IMG/VR virus record: IMGVR_UViG_3300047409_000639
Coordinates: 1-36,846 of that record
Source: a virus
DNA: 36,846 nucleotides
Direction: 5' to 3' (one strand)
This document shows, one piece after another, positions 13,386-21,995 of the stretch. The notes below the pieces were generated by a model. It did not search any database. It saw nothing but the letters and a program-made list of their open reading frames with translations, and was not told the DNA's origin. The translations under genes were made by a program, and so were the position numbers. Every line of letters starts with the position of its first letter. Position 1 is the first letter of the stretch.

Positions 13386-13721
13386 CTACGCTACTAAGGA
13401 GTCTCCCACCTTGAAACGCGCCTCCGACATGTTCTTCAGCTCAGCCGGATCCGTGTTCAGGTTCAAGGTGTAGGTCAGCTTGTTGTCGACCTCGGTGACG
13501 CCGATCGTGCCGTCGAATTTGGCGTCGCTCTTGTTGTATTGGGTCGACGAGATCTGCAGCACCACGCCTAGGAATGTGTCCACCACGACAATGGTGCCCA
13601 CGACCTCCTGCGCGGCGGGAAGGCCCCAGATCTGGGCAAGAGTGAAATATGCGGTGCCCAGCGCGGGAAACACCACAAGCGCGCAGTACTTCAGTACGTC
13701 GTACAGCTTCCCTGTGATCAA
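13386..13721 (-). CDS. Holin, r1t-like family
   Basis: A 111-residue protein. The start is TTG 13721, with AGGGGAG 8 bases upstream. Two hydrophobic segments, YCALVVFPALGTAYFTLAQI (12-31) and VVGTIVVVDTFLGVVLQI (40-57), flank IWGLPAAQE, a combination typical of phage r1t-type holins. Residues 60-111 are soluble and continue beyond the usual holin length, with NKLTYTLNLNTDPAEL. It should form holes in the membrane and time lysis. It lies after the collagen-like gene. No endolysin gene adjoins it. Confidence 0.85.
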   Translation of the reverse strand: MITGKLYDVLKYCALVVFPALGTAYFTLAQIWGLPAAQEVVGTIVVVDTFLGVVLQISSTQYNKSDAKFDGTIGVTEVDNKLTYTLNLNTDPAELKNMSEARFKVGDSLVA

Positions 13722-13737
13722 ATGCGATCACTCCCCT

Positions 13738-14130
13738 CTATTTGTCCTCGATACAGGTGAATATGGTCGTCTGCCCGCCAGGATGGTTGATGATCAGCTT
13801 GCCGTTCACGAATCCTGGAGGACAAGTCACTCCGCCTGGATCCCCCTTCGGTCCTGGGGGTCCGGCGGGTCCTGTAGCCCCTGCTGGTCCTACGTCACCG
13901 GTTGCGCCCTTCTCTCCCTTGGCGCCGGTGTCGCCTTTCGGCCCTGCGGGTCCAGCCGGTCCAGCAGGACCCGGATCTCCCTTCTCACCCACTCCCACGT
14001 CGATCGTCACGACCTTGACAGGGGTCTGAGCGTCGGCATTGATGGCTTGACTGGTGAAATATCCGCCAGCCGCAGTAGCACTCAACGCCGCAACCGTCAA
14101 GAGAATGCTAGCCTTGCCCGGGGGGATCAT
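13738..14130 (-). CDS. Membrane-anchored collagen-like protein
   Basis: A 130-residue protein from ATG 14130, with GGAGCAAA upstream. Residues 7-30 are a signal anchor or uncleaved signal peptide. Residues 48-98 are 17 uninterrupted Gly-X-Y triplets, rich in GPA, GPK, GEK and GDP, which would form a collagen-like triple helix. The C-terminal part has two Cys (103 and 126) around a small domain [12 protein letters not shown]. The protein is probably trimeric, with the helix outside the membrane. It is placed in the lysis cassette between a coiled-coil membrane protein and the holin. Tail fibres often carry collagen repeats, but a membrane anchor points elsewhere. Confidence 0.8.
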   Translation of the reverse strand: MIPPGKASILLTVAALSATAAGGYFTSQAINADAQTPVKVVTIDVGVGEKGDPGPAGPAGPAGPKGDTGAKGEKGATGDVGPAGATGPAGPPGPKGDPGGVTCPPGFVNGKLIINHPGGQTTIFTCIEDK

Positions 14131-14341
14131 TTTGCTCCATCCTCAGCTTGTGAAGCTCTGCCGAAAGCTCTTCGGCCTCTTTGCGCGCTGCTAGTAGTTG
14201 TTCGTGTGTTTCCTGCTCGGCTTTGCGTTCAGCCGCTTTGCGCCCCATACGATGTCCTGCAGCGGCGAGAAAAACACCAGCAAGGGAGCAAAATGCCGCT
14301 ATCAAACCGAATATCGTGGGGTCTGAAGTAGCCAGAGTCAT
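14108..14341 (-). CDS. Small membrane protein with coiled coil (77 aa)
   Basis: ATG 14341 overlaps the upstream stop as ATGA. One membrane span [21 protein letters not shown] (9-29) is followed by a long charged helix [17 protein letters not shown].. to the end. This architecture, an N-terminal anchor with a coiled coil, is that of i-spanin-like or holin-accessory proteins, though spanins are not expected in hosts without a Gram-negative type outer membrane. It overlaps the start of the collagen-like gene by 23 bases. The role is inferred from the neighbouring holin. Confidence 0.7.
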   Translation of the reverse strand: MTLATSDPTIFGLIAAFCSLAGVFLAAAGHRMGRKAAERKAEQETHEQLLAARKEAEELSAELHKLRMEQNDPPGQG

Positions 14342-14751
14342 TCTTGTGCGCGTCTATCTGGCCCGTTGTATTGCGCAATATCGTGCTTCTTCTTATCCTC
14401 CTCTGACGCTGTCCTGTCGGTTGACCGAATGGGAATGTCGAAGACGTATCCCTGCTTTATGGGCAGGCGGTCGATAGCGTGCATAGCACGTTCGGCAATC
14501 CCGTTTCCTCCCAGTTCCACATACGGCGTGTACAGATACTGCTGGAAATCCTGGTACTCATCCTTCGAGATCCAGCCTCGCTCTTCGTACTTGAAAGCGA
14601 GATAGAGGATCTTCTCATGGGCCAAGCCCATCAAAAGACGAGTATTGGCTCGTCTGCGTTCGTCCTGCGATCGCAAATATCGCCAGAACCCTGCCCCTGA
14701 AGCCAGGAATGCTGCTCCTGCTGTGATAAGCACCTGGACCGCTGGCTCCAT
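14338..14751 (-). CDS. Membrane-anchored conserved phage protein (137 aa)
   Basis: ATG 14751 follows GGGGGTGAAGT. An N-terminal span VQVLITAGAAFLASGAGFW (6-24) is followed by a basic region and a cytoplasmic domain with LLMGLAHEKILYLAFKYEER (39-58), WISKDEYQDFQQYLYTPY and LGGNGIAERAMHAID. I recall this domain from small proteins near the holin in Gram-positive phages, without known activity. The gene starts the lysis cassette right after the Gp37-like tail gene. Confidence 0.7.
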   Translation of the reverse strand: MEPAVQVLITAGAAFLASGAGFWRYLRSQDERRRANTRLLMGLAHEKILYLAFKYEERGWISKDEYQDFQQYLYTPYVELGGNGIAERAMHAIDRLPIKQGYVFDIPIRSTDRTASEEDKKKHDIAQYNGPDRRAQE

Positions 14752-14762
14752 ACTTCACCCCC

Positions 14763-15878
14763 TTAGTCGATTACGGAAATCGTCGGGTATCCCCGCTCCC
14801 CCGTAGCATCCTGAGAGCGAATATACTCAGTAATCCGTGCCCTTTGCAGCAGGCCGCTAAATGACTGAAGTTCGACGATGTCTCCCAATCCGTAATCCTT
14901 ACCGTATTGGAAAGGCGCTTGCGGCACAACTTCACCATCCACTACCTTGGTGTAGTTGTTGTTGGCCAAAGCATCCTTGGCCCGCTGGTTCAGGACTTGA
15001 ATGAGAACTGCCGCGGAGCCACCGACTTTGTCGGTTGTGAGGTCGTCGGCGAAGACGAGGAGCGTGCGACGCTTGAACCCCATAGACGTAGCTGATTCGG
15101 TGTCGGCATACGCGACGCCTGACTGAGTGACTCCCGCGACTGGATTCGATGGCGCGAAGGCGTATGCGACATTCTTGTACCCCGAAATCGATCGAAGTTC
15201 CTTGAGGTTGGTCAGCGTGTCCTCGAACGGAGTGAACCGAACTCGAGCATTGGCCGACTGTCCACTTGTGCGATCCTTCCCCTTGTACGTCTTGAAGCCG
15301 AGGAAATATCCCGCCGGAGACGAACTCTCGAGATACATCTGCATCCCGACCTGATATGTGTCCGCGATCTGGACCAGAGCGTCGTATAGGGGCCCGTACG
15401 GCACTGCCAGCTGGACTGCTGTGCCAGAACCGTCCATGTCCATGACTTGCAGCCCCGGAATGATCTGTCGAGGGCCGTCCACGCCGTAATTCGAGTTGAT
15501 CGTGTACGGACCGGTCACGCACATGTCATTGACGATGAACCCCATCGCCAAGCCAGGCTGCAGATTGATGTTGTAGTATCGATCTGCGTGATTGGCCGAA
15601 TATCGGATCACTCGCTGGTTGAGAAACTGGGTGATGCTCGGCCCAGTCAGCTTGAGCTGGCTCTTTTCGATCAGAGCACTCTCGACCAACATGACTTCCT
15701 TGGTCCCGTTCAAAGCCAAGAACGTTCCCTCAGGGACCTTGGAGATGTTCTCCTTGGTCAGCGGCATGACCAGCGAAACGTCTCCCGCTTTGGTGTACCG
15801 CTCAGTCCAGACGATCGAGATGAAGTTGTCGACGACGTCCTTCCGGAGGAAGTTCTCGTCCAAGGTGTAAATATCCAC
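14763..15878 (-). CDS. Tail protein, ReqiPepy6 Gp37-like family
   Basis: A 371-residue protein from GTG 15878, preceded by GGAGGGCTCTAG. The N-terminus MDIYTLDENFLRKDVVDNFI, IVWTERYTKAGDVSLVMP and VEKSQLKLTGPSITQFLNQR-like segments match the siphovirus ReqiPepy6 Gp37-like family, part of the baseplate or tail-tip hub of phages of Gram-positive hosts. It would follow the distal tail protein and form the hub (Tal-like). The later half has regular beta-strand patterns. The place after Dit and before the lysis genes agrees with usual siphovirus order. It contains no visible peptidase domain. Confidence 0.85.
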   Translation of the reverse strand: MDIYTLDENFLRKDVVDNFISIVWTERYTKAGDVSLVMPLTKENISKVPEGTFLALNGTKEVMLVESALIEKSQLKLTGPSITQFLNQRVIRYSANHADRYYNINLQPGLAMGFIVNDMCVTGPYTINSNYGVDGPRQIIPGLQVMDMDGSGTAVQLAVPYGPLYDALVQIADTYQVGMQMYLESSSPAGYFLGFKTYKGKDRTSGQSANARVRFTPFEDTLTNLKELRSISGYKNVAYAFAPSNPVAGVTQSGVAYADTESATSMGFKRRTLLVFADDLTTDKVGGSAAVLIQVLNQRAKDALANNNYTKVVDGEVVPQAPFQYGKDYGLGDIVELQSFSGLLQRARITEYIRSQDATGERGYPTISVID

Positions 15879-16724
15879 CTAGAGCCCTCCGAATCTCGTG
15901 TAGTACGAGAGCTCCCAGTTCTGGCCCACCACAGCCGTAAGCACGGCCAGGTTGTTCACACCGGGATAGAGCCTCGGCCAAACGGCATCCACAGCCACGT
16001 CGTTCAGGTAGTTCGTGATCGCCGCGGTGGCCAGTGTGACGCTGCGCACGTACTTCGCGCCCATGATCGAGCTCATCTCCCAGCGCACGTCAGGCGTGAT
16101 GTTGCCCTTGGCCAGGAACGTCTGCGGAGCACCCTCACCGGTGAGATTTACCTGGATGGTGGCCTCACCCGGAGAGCCAACTGCCTGGTTGATCTTGAGG
16201 AGGATCCCGGTAGAGACCGATCCAGCGTAGTCGATCTCGGTCAAGGCGCTGCCATCGTTCGTCAAGCCCGTAAATATGGATGGCGCGACAGCAATGAAGT
16301 CCGGACGAGGGCAGATGATCGACACCTGCATCTGCGGGGTCTTGCTGAAGATGTTCGGCTTGACGTCCTCGACGTAGCCTTCGATCCTCACTGTCGGATA
16401 AATATCGCTGTGAAACCGCAGCTCCACCAGCAGCTTGGGCATGAAGTAGTTGTAGAGGAGCTGACGAAGTTCCTCCGGAGTCTGAATCTTCCAATCGGGG
16501 TTGAGTCCGATCGTCAGAACGATGTTGCGCTTGCCCACGTTCGCACCGACGTACGCTTCTCCGTCGAATGCGCCGTACAGACTGGTGGTGATCGCTGCCT
16601 TGACAGGCTCCAGGCCCTGAATATCCAGAACCTGGATAGGGTCGCTGCCTGCGACACCATCCTCATCGAGAGGCAGTGTTGGCGCTAGCGACCGCAGACC
16701 CAGCACTTCCATCTTCGTCAACAC
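15879..16724 (-). CDS. Distal tail protein (Dit-like)
   Basis: About 281 residues. The first possible GTG (16733) overlaps the strong ribosome site AAAGGAGG itself, so GTG 16724, eight bases after it, is the likelier start. The sequence has VLGLRSLAPTLPLDED near the N-terminus, GKRNIVLTIGLNPDWKIQ and MPKLLVELRFHSDIYPTVRI, typical of phage tail-family Dit proteins with an N-terminal tube-like domain, followed by a beta-rich C-terminal half. Dit forms the hexameric ring at the tail end to which hub and fibres attach. It sits between tape measure and the Gp37-like gene as expected. Confidence 0.85.
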   Translation of the reverse strand: MLTKMEVLGLRSLAPTLPLDEDGVAGSDPIQVLDIQGLEPVKAAITTSLYGAFDGEAYVGANVGKRNIVLTIGLNPDWKIQTPEELRQLLYNYFMPKLLVELRFHSDIYPTVRIEGYVEDVKPNIFSKTPQMQVSIICPRPDFIAVAPSIFTGLTNDGSALTEIDYAGSVSTGILLKINQAVGSPGEATIQVNLTGEGAPQTFLAKGNITPDVRWEMSSIMGAKYVRSVTLATAAITNYLNDVAVDAVWPRLYPGVNNLAVLTAVVGQNWELSYYTRFGGL

Positions 16725-16748
16725 TGCGCTCACCTCCTTTCAGAATAT

Positions 16749-16801
16749 GGAGAGCCCTGCGAAAGCCGAGGGGCTGGGAGGACAGACCTCCACAGGGCTC
16801 C
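16749..16801 (-). other. Structured intergenic RNA between tape measure and Dit genes
   Basis: The transcribed strand can form a three-way junction. The outer stem is AGCCCUG (16799-16793) with CAGGGCU (16759-16753), extended by GG/CC after a bulge. Hairpin a is GGAGG/CCUCC (16791-16787 with 16781-16777, loop 5). Hairpin b is AGCC/GGCU (16775-16772 with 16767-16764, loop 4). No U-run follows. The ribosome site of the Dit gene lies 13 bases downstream. By-eye folding; it resembles the architecture at 9939-9998 but not its sequence. Confidence 0.45.
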
Positions 16802-16806
16802 CCGCG

Positions 16807-19800
16807 TCAGAGACCAAGCGCGCTCTTGGCCTGTGACAGCTGGTTGTTGGTTTGACGGTAGATCTCTGCTTCGGACAGTGCCTCAGGCGAGTAGTTGTTC
16901 TGCTCGAACTTGAACACCTTGGCCCCTGTTTCAGGGTCAACGGTTCCGTCGGGCTGAGCACCCTGAGTCGCGCTGATAGCCGCTGCCGAACCGAACGAGA
17001 CAGCAGCCTGGATGGGAACGACATTGGTCATGTCGCTCAACTGCTTGGCATCCTTCGTGACCTGTGTCAAATCCAACACGGGTGTGATCGTCGGATTCAC
17101 GTCCATGTCGACCAGATCCGGCACAGCCGAGAGCGTGTTCTTGAGTGTGTCGAGCATGACATTGCCCGCATCCTCGAGAGAGTCCCTCACGACCATATGG
17201 CTCTGATCGATGCCCATAGCCACGCCTTCCATGATCGGAACACCGATTTCTTCAGCAGTCATCTTGGACGGCGACCCAATATGAAGCTTCTTCTTCACCT
17301 TATTGAGCGCGCCCTTGATCTTGTTGAAGACGTTGTTGATGAATCCTGTCATGTCGAAGCCCAGGACACCACTGGTGATACCGCTCATGAGAGCTACAGC
17401 AATGCCGCGACCCTCTGCACCTACCTTCGAGGCGTTATCTTCCAGCCACTTCCGAATGCCTTGAAGAACGTGGAGAAGGGCGTTGCCGCCCGCTGTGGCC
17501 AAATCGACCGCTGCATCGGCCAGACCCGAAATGAGCTTGGTAGCTACTTCGGTGCCCTTATCAACGACCTTGCCGATGTTGTTACCGATACCGGTGATGA
17601 TGCGATTGATCATCGCTGCACCACGGTCGATGATGTTGTCGATACTGTTCCCGATGCCGGTGATGAAGTGAGCAATCATGCTCGAGCCTGCACTGACGAT
17701 GCGACTGACGTTGGCAGCGATCCCTCCGGCCAACTCGATCACAATATCCGCGGCAGCGGTGACTACGCGACTGATGTTGTTGGAAATTCCCCGGAGGAAA
17801 TTCAGCAGGATGTTGAATCCCGCTGTCAGGATCCGAGGATATGCAGCCGCGACGGCATTGAGGAACTTGACTACAATGTCGGCGACCTGATCGACTACTT
17901 CGCCGATATGATCGTCGATACCCTTGAGTAGGGCTTGCAGCAGCTTCCAGCCCGCATCGATGATCGCTGGCGCGTTGGCGGCCAACGTAGTGAGAACGGC
18001 TGTGATGAGGACTGTGGCTGCTTGAGCGAACTTGGGAGCCAACTTGATGATGGCGTCCAGGACCAGAGTGAGAATCTGGACCATGGCGTTCACTACCTGC
18101 GGAGCCAACTTGACGATTTCGGCCACGATCTGGATCAACCCCTTGACGAAGTTGATGACCATCTGTGGCATCGCCATGATCAGCGCCGTCATAGCGGTGA
18201 GGAACACGGCCAGACCCTTCGCTCCCGAACCAGCCAGGATCTGAATCCCACTGGCCAAGAGCTTCACTCCAGCGCCAACTGCCAGCACACCCACGCCAAA
18301 TATGGCTAGAGCGGCTCCCAGCAGAATCAGCCCCGGAGCTGCAACGGCCCCTGCGATGGATATGGCGACCAGAGAGAGGGCAATGACACCCAAACCCTTG
18401 GCGATCGTGCCAAAGCTCATCGTGCCGAGAATGCCCAACACCGGGACAAACACGGCCAGAGCGGTAGCAGCGACCATCAGGGCGGCTGCACCCGGCAGAG
18501 CCACGATCATGGCCGTGAGGCCGACCGCCATGACGAGGAGAGCAGCACCGATGCCGATGATGCCCTTGGCCAGCGTCGAAATATCCATGCTTCCCATGAG
18601 CTTGATCGCGCCAGCGACACCGGTCAGCCCGATGCCCACGAGAATAAGACCCGCTGCCGTCAGCGGAAGAGTGGGCGGCATGGTGTCCATGGCCAAACCG
18701 ATGACGACCAGAGCCGCAGCGATCCCGCCGATGCCCTTGGCCATGTCCAGCAGCTTCATGGAGGCGAATATCTTGACCGCCCCGGCCAGGACTGTCAGGC
18801 CTGTGGCCAGGAGGATCAGTCCCGGACCGGTAAGGATGAGCGATGCAGGCAAAGCTTCGGCCGCCAAGCCAATGGCGACGATTCCACCCGCGGCGCCCAG
18901 AAGGCCCTTGGCCAACTCCTCCCAACTCATCGTGGCAAACACCTTCAACGCCACAGCCATGATGTTGAGAGCAACACCGAGAGCGATCAGACCCACAGAG
19001 GCAACCGTCAAACTGACGGCCGAGCCCTTGAGGAGCTGAGCACCCGCTGAGACGACAACGAGCAAGCCGCCAATGGCGACCAAACCCTTGGCGATGCCTT
19101 GCCAGTCGAGCTTGGACAGCACGACCATGGCGATCGACAGAACGTCGATAGCCGTTGCGATGAGGATGAGCGAGGCCGCCAGGATCGGAAGCTTGGCGAT
19201 AGTCGCCGTACCACCGATCTTGTTGAGGGCAGCCAGTGCACCGACCAGCAACAGCAGACCGGTTGTGATGGCGGTCATCGACGAGGCGAGCCTTGACGGA
19301 TCGACAAACGACAGCGCCAGCACTGAGGCCGACAAGAGCCCCACCGCTGCTGCGATCTGCAACAGTGTGTTGGCCTTGACGTTCTGCTGCATGGTCTTCA
19401 GCGAACCAGTGAGCACGTCGAACGACTCGGAGATGTTCTTGAGCACTCCACCGCCAATGTCGACGTTGAGTCCTCCGCCCAGCGCCTTCTTGATGGTCAG
19501 GAAGATGCCTGCGATGAGACCCGTCTGGATGACGGTGAACACCGAGTCGAAATTCTGGTTGTTGAGCGCATCCGCAATCGTCTTGCCGATGTTCCCCAGA
19601 GCCGTAGCCAGAGCATCGACGATCGGCTTGGCTATCTTTCCGACCTCTCCGAGGATGGCGAGGAACGCCTCCCAGGCCGCAGTAGCCGCCTCGACTGCTT
19701 TGGTGGCAGGCTTGAGGCCTTCCGACATCCCGCTCAGAGACTTGGCTGCTCCGGAGGTCTTGTCCCCACCACCGAAGAGACCGGCCAGAGCTCCTGTCAG

Positions 19801-21618
19801 CTTGCCGATGAGGGTAAGCGGCACACCAAGCACATCTCCCAGTCCAGCGAAGAACGTCTTGATCTTGTCGCCCTTCTTGAGCCACTCATCGAGCTTGACA
19901 ATGAGTCCACCGAGCTTCGCTGTGAAATCGAGAATTCCACCGGAGCCATCTCCGACCGCACCGAACAGATGACCGAGTGCAGTGAAGACTCCCCCGAGGA
20001 TTTGCTTGCCGATGTCGAGAATGGCGAACAAACCCTTGAAGGTTCCCTTGAGCTTCTCTGCTGTATCTGGTCCTATTTTGACAGACTCCATGAAGTCACG
20101 GAATCTCTTCGTCATGTCGGCCAGCTCAGCACCCGTGGTCGGCGGGAAGATCTCGTGCCAGGCATCTCGGAGCGGAGCGATGATGGTTCCGAGTCCCTTG
20201 AAGCCTGCCTTGAAGCCCTCGATGAGATCGGTGCGACCCCCGAGCTCCTTCCACTTGGCCAGAACTTCGTTACGAGCGTTGGCGTTGTCGTTGATGAACC
20301 CGTTCAGGGCATTCGACATCCCGGTGAAGAGCTTCTTGGCCTCGCCGAAATCGCCGAAGATGGTCTGGAACGTCTGCGACCACCCTGAACCGATGGTCTC
20401 TTTGGCCACATCGAAGACCTGACCGAGGGTCTTGACGTTGGTAGCGGCCTCCTGGGCCGACTTGGCCGTCGCCTGGATGGCCTTGATCTCCTGATCGGAG
20501 AATCCCTTGGCCTTGAGCTGGGCATCCGTCATGTCGCCCGTGAACTGCTTGAGCGTCTCGGTCAGAACGTCTGACGTCAGCCAGGACTGCTCGCCCGGCT
20601 TGGCCATGATCGACTCTCGGAACGACTGTCCGTCGATCGAAACGTTCTTCATCGGTCCCTTGAGGGCGACCGCGCCGTCCTTGAGCTTGCCCATGTTGGA
20701 CGCTGTGGTGGCCAGCGCCCTCTGGAACGCCGAGCCACCCATACCGGCGTTGACGACCGAGTTCCAGTCCTGCAGACCGACCTTCCCCGACGCGATGGCC
20801 TGGGAAAGCTGGTACATCGCCGTCGAAGCCTGCTCAGCACTCGAGCCCGAGAGGGCCGCCAGGTTGGCGATGCCCTTGATAGACTGTGTCGACGTCTTCA
20901 GATCCACACCAGCAGCCGTGAAGGTGCCGATGTTCTTCGCCATCTGGCTGAAGTTGTAGATCGTCTTGTCGGAGTACTTGTTCAGGTCAAGGAGCGCCTT
21001 GTTGACGTCCTTGAGAGTGGCTCCTGACTGCTGGGTGTTCGCCAGGATGGTCTGAATGGAGTTCAGGTTGGTGGAGTACTCCTCCAACCCACCCTTGATC
21101 GGCGAGAAGAGGTTGCTAGCGATCTTCTTGCCCTGAATAGCAGCCTGACTGGCAACGTTACCCAGGGCGACGGAGGCTGCGCCCTGAATGACGCTGAAGC
21201 CCTTGGCTGCTCCAGCAATCGCTTCGTGCAGACCGGTGAAGCGGACCTGACCAGACGACTTCTCGATCTCGGAGAAGCCCTCAGCTGCTTCCGGAAAGTG
21301 GAACTTCCCCCGGAGCTTGTCGATCGCACCACTGATACCGGTGAGACCGACCTTGCCTGAGTCCTTCTCGATCTCCGAGAAGCCCTGCCCTGCTTCAGGA
21401 AAGTGGAACTTCCCCTTGATCTTGTCGATGACGCCGGACAGCCCACCGAGGGTGACCTTGTTGGCCTCCTTCTCGATGTTGCCCAAACTGTTTGTCGATC
21501 CGATTCCGCTGAGTGCTGAGTTGAGTTTGGTGATGTCAGCCAGGGCCGACGAAACGCCGCTCGAGAACTTGGTGCTCTCGAAACTCATTGCTACGACTTT
21601 GTCGTCCGTCGTTGCCAC
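16807..21618 (-). CDS. Tape measure protein
   Basis: A 1603-residue protein from GTG 21618 (TAGTG overlap with the upstream stop). The N-terminal region has a 35-residue repeat (48-116), then the tape-measure domain with EEYSTNLNSIQTILANTQQS and TIYNFSQMAKNIGTFTAAGV. Residues about 720-1130 hold a long series of hydrophobic repeats of roughly 50 residues (AKGLLGAAGGIVAIGLA, MAKGIGGIAAALVVIGLA, LAKGIIGIGAALLVMAVGL). The C-terminal part has repeated ITGIGNSI-like helices and ends with LHIGSPSKMTAEEIG. No lysozyme or peptidase domain is seen. Using about 0.15 nm per residue, known from lambda-type phages, the tail would be about 240 nm. Confidence 0.93.
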   Translation of the reverse strand: MATTDDKVVAMSFESTKFSSGVSSALADITKLNSALSGIGSTNSLGNIEKEANKVTLGGLSGVIDKIKGKFHFPEAGQGFSEIEKDSGKVGLTGISGAIDKLRGKFHFPEAAEGFSEIEKSSGQVRFTGLHEAIAGAAKGFSVIQGAASVALGNVASQAAIQGKKIASNLFSPIKGGLEEYSTNLNSIQTILANTQQSGATLKDVNKALLDLNKYSDKTIYNFSQMAKNIGTFTAAGVDLKTSTQSIKGIANLAALSGSSAEQASTAMYQLSQAIASGKVGLQDWNSVVNAGMGGSAFQRALATTASNMGKLKDGAVALKGPMKNVSIDGQSFRESIMAKPGEQSWLTSDVLTETLKQFTGDMTDAQLKAKGFSDQEIKAIQATAKSAQEAATNVKTLGQVFDVAKETIGSGWSQTFQTIFGDFGEAKKLFTGMSNALNGFINDNANARNEVLAKWKELGGRTDLIEGFKAGFKGLGTIIAPLRDAWHEIFPPTTGAELADMTKRFRDFMESVKIGPDTAEKLKGTFKGLFAILDIGKQILGGVFTALGHLFGAVGDGSGGILDFTAKLGGLIVKLDEWLKKGDKIKTFFAGLGDVLGVPLTLIGKLTGALAGLFGGGDKTSGAAKSLSGMSEGLKPATKAVEAATAAWEAFLAILGEVGKIAKPIVDALATALGNIGKTIADALNNQNFDSVFTVIQTGLIAGIFLTIKKALGGGLNVDIGGGVLKNISESFDVLTGSLKTMQQNVKANTLLQIAAAVGLLSASVLALSFVDPSRLASSMTAITTGLLLLVGALAALNKIGGTATIAKLPILAASLILIATAIDVLSIAMVVLSKLDWQGIAKGLVAIGGLLVVVSAGAQLLKGSAVSLTVASVGLIALGVALNIMAVALKVFATMSWEELAKGLLGAAGGIVAIGLAAEALPASLILTGPGLILLATGLTVLAGAVKIFASMKLLDMAKGIGGIAAALVVIGLAMDTMPPTLPLTAAGLILVGIGLTGVAGAIKLMGSMDISTLAKGIIGIGAALLVMAVGLTAMIVALPGAAALMVAATALAVFVPVLGILGTMSFGTIAKGLGVIALSLVAISIAGAVAAPGLILLGAALAIFGVGVLAVGAGVKLLASGIQILAGSGAKGLAVFLTAMTALIMAMPQMVINFVKGLIQIVAEIVKLAPQVVNAMVQILTLVLDAIIKLAPKFAQAATVLITAVLTTLAANAPAIIDAGWKLLQALLKGIDDHIGEVVDQVADIVVKFLNAVAAAYPRILTAGFNILLNFLRGISNNISRVVTAAADIVIELAGGIAANVSRIVSAGSSMIAHFITGIGNSIDNIIDRGAAMINRIITGIGNNIGKVVDKGTEVATKLISGLADAAVDLATAGGNALLHVLQGIRKWLEDNASKVGAEGRGIAVALMSGITSGVLGFDMTGFINNVFNKIKGALNKVKKKLHIGSPSKMTAEEIGVPIMEGVAMGIDQSHMVVRDSLEDAGNVMLDTLKNTLSAVPDLVDMDVNPTITPVLDLTQVTKDAKQLSDMTNVVPIQAAVSFGSAAAISATQGAQPDGTVDPETGAKVFKFEQNNYSPEALSEAEIYRQTNNQLSQAKSALGL

Positions 21619-21995
21619 TAACCGTTCACCACCTTTGTCATCTCGGCGTCGATTTGCTCAAATATGGGACGAATGGCGGGCATGATGTAGTCCCGCCCCT
21701 GCACATAGCCCCCTTGCCGGGTGCCATGGCCATACTGGAGGATGATCGCGACATTCACTCCGTTGTTCTCATGGCTATTACGCCAGCGGATCGAGTAGTA
21801 CCCAGATCTTTGCACTATCTCGTAGTACCAAGACCGTCCGGTTTCTCCCGATTCCGCTGGCGTTGCCGCGGCCAATGCTGCTACTCCGGCCGCTCCAAAC
21901 TTCTCCAGCGTGGCGAACAGGTTGCCCTCGGACATCTTCTTGAGGTAGGCGGTGGTGAGATCCCAGTTACCCTTCTGCGCGACGTAAAGGGGCAT
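21618..21995 (-). CDS. Tail component, HK97 gp10-like
   Basis: A 125-residue protein from ATG 21995 (TAATG overlap with the upstream stop). It contains WDLTTAYLKKMSEGNLFATL, PAESGETGRSWYYEIV and the block LQYGHGTRQGGYVQGRDYIM (87-106), a signature of a tail-completion-like family common near tape measure genes in phages of Gram-positive hosts. It is likely a small structural or assembly factor of the tail. Usual gp10-like proteins lie before the tail tube gene; here the gene lies after the fibre genes, so the exact role is uncertain. Confidence 0.65.
   Translation of the reverse strand: MPLYVAQKGNWDLTTAYLKKMSEGNLFATLEKFGAAGVAALAAATPAESGETGRSWYYEIVQRSGYYSIRWRNSHENNGVNVAIILQYGHGTRQGGYVQGRDYIMPAIRPIFEQIDAEMTKVVNG

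Noticed and set aside
17582-19885. 767-codon minus-strand frame within the tape measure gene
   Set aside because: It is out of frame with the tape measure protein, rich in His, Arg, Gly and Ser with no domain, and lies fully inside a clear coding frame.
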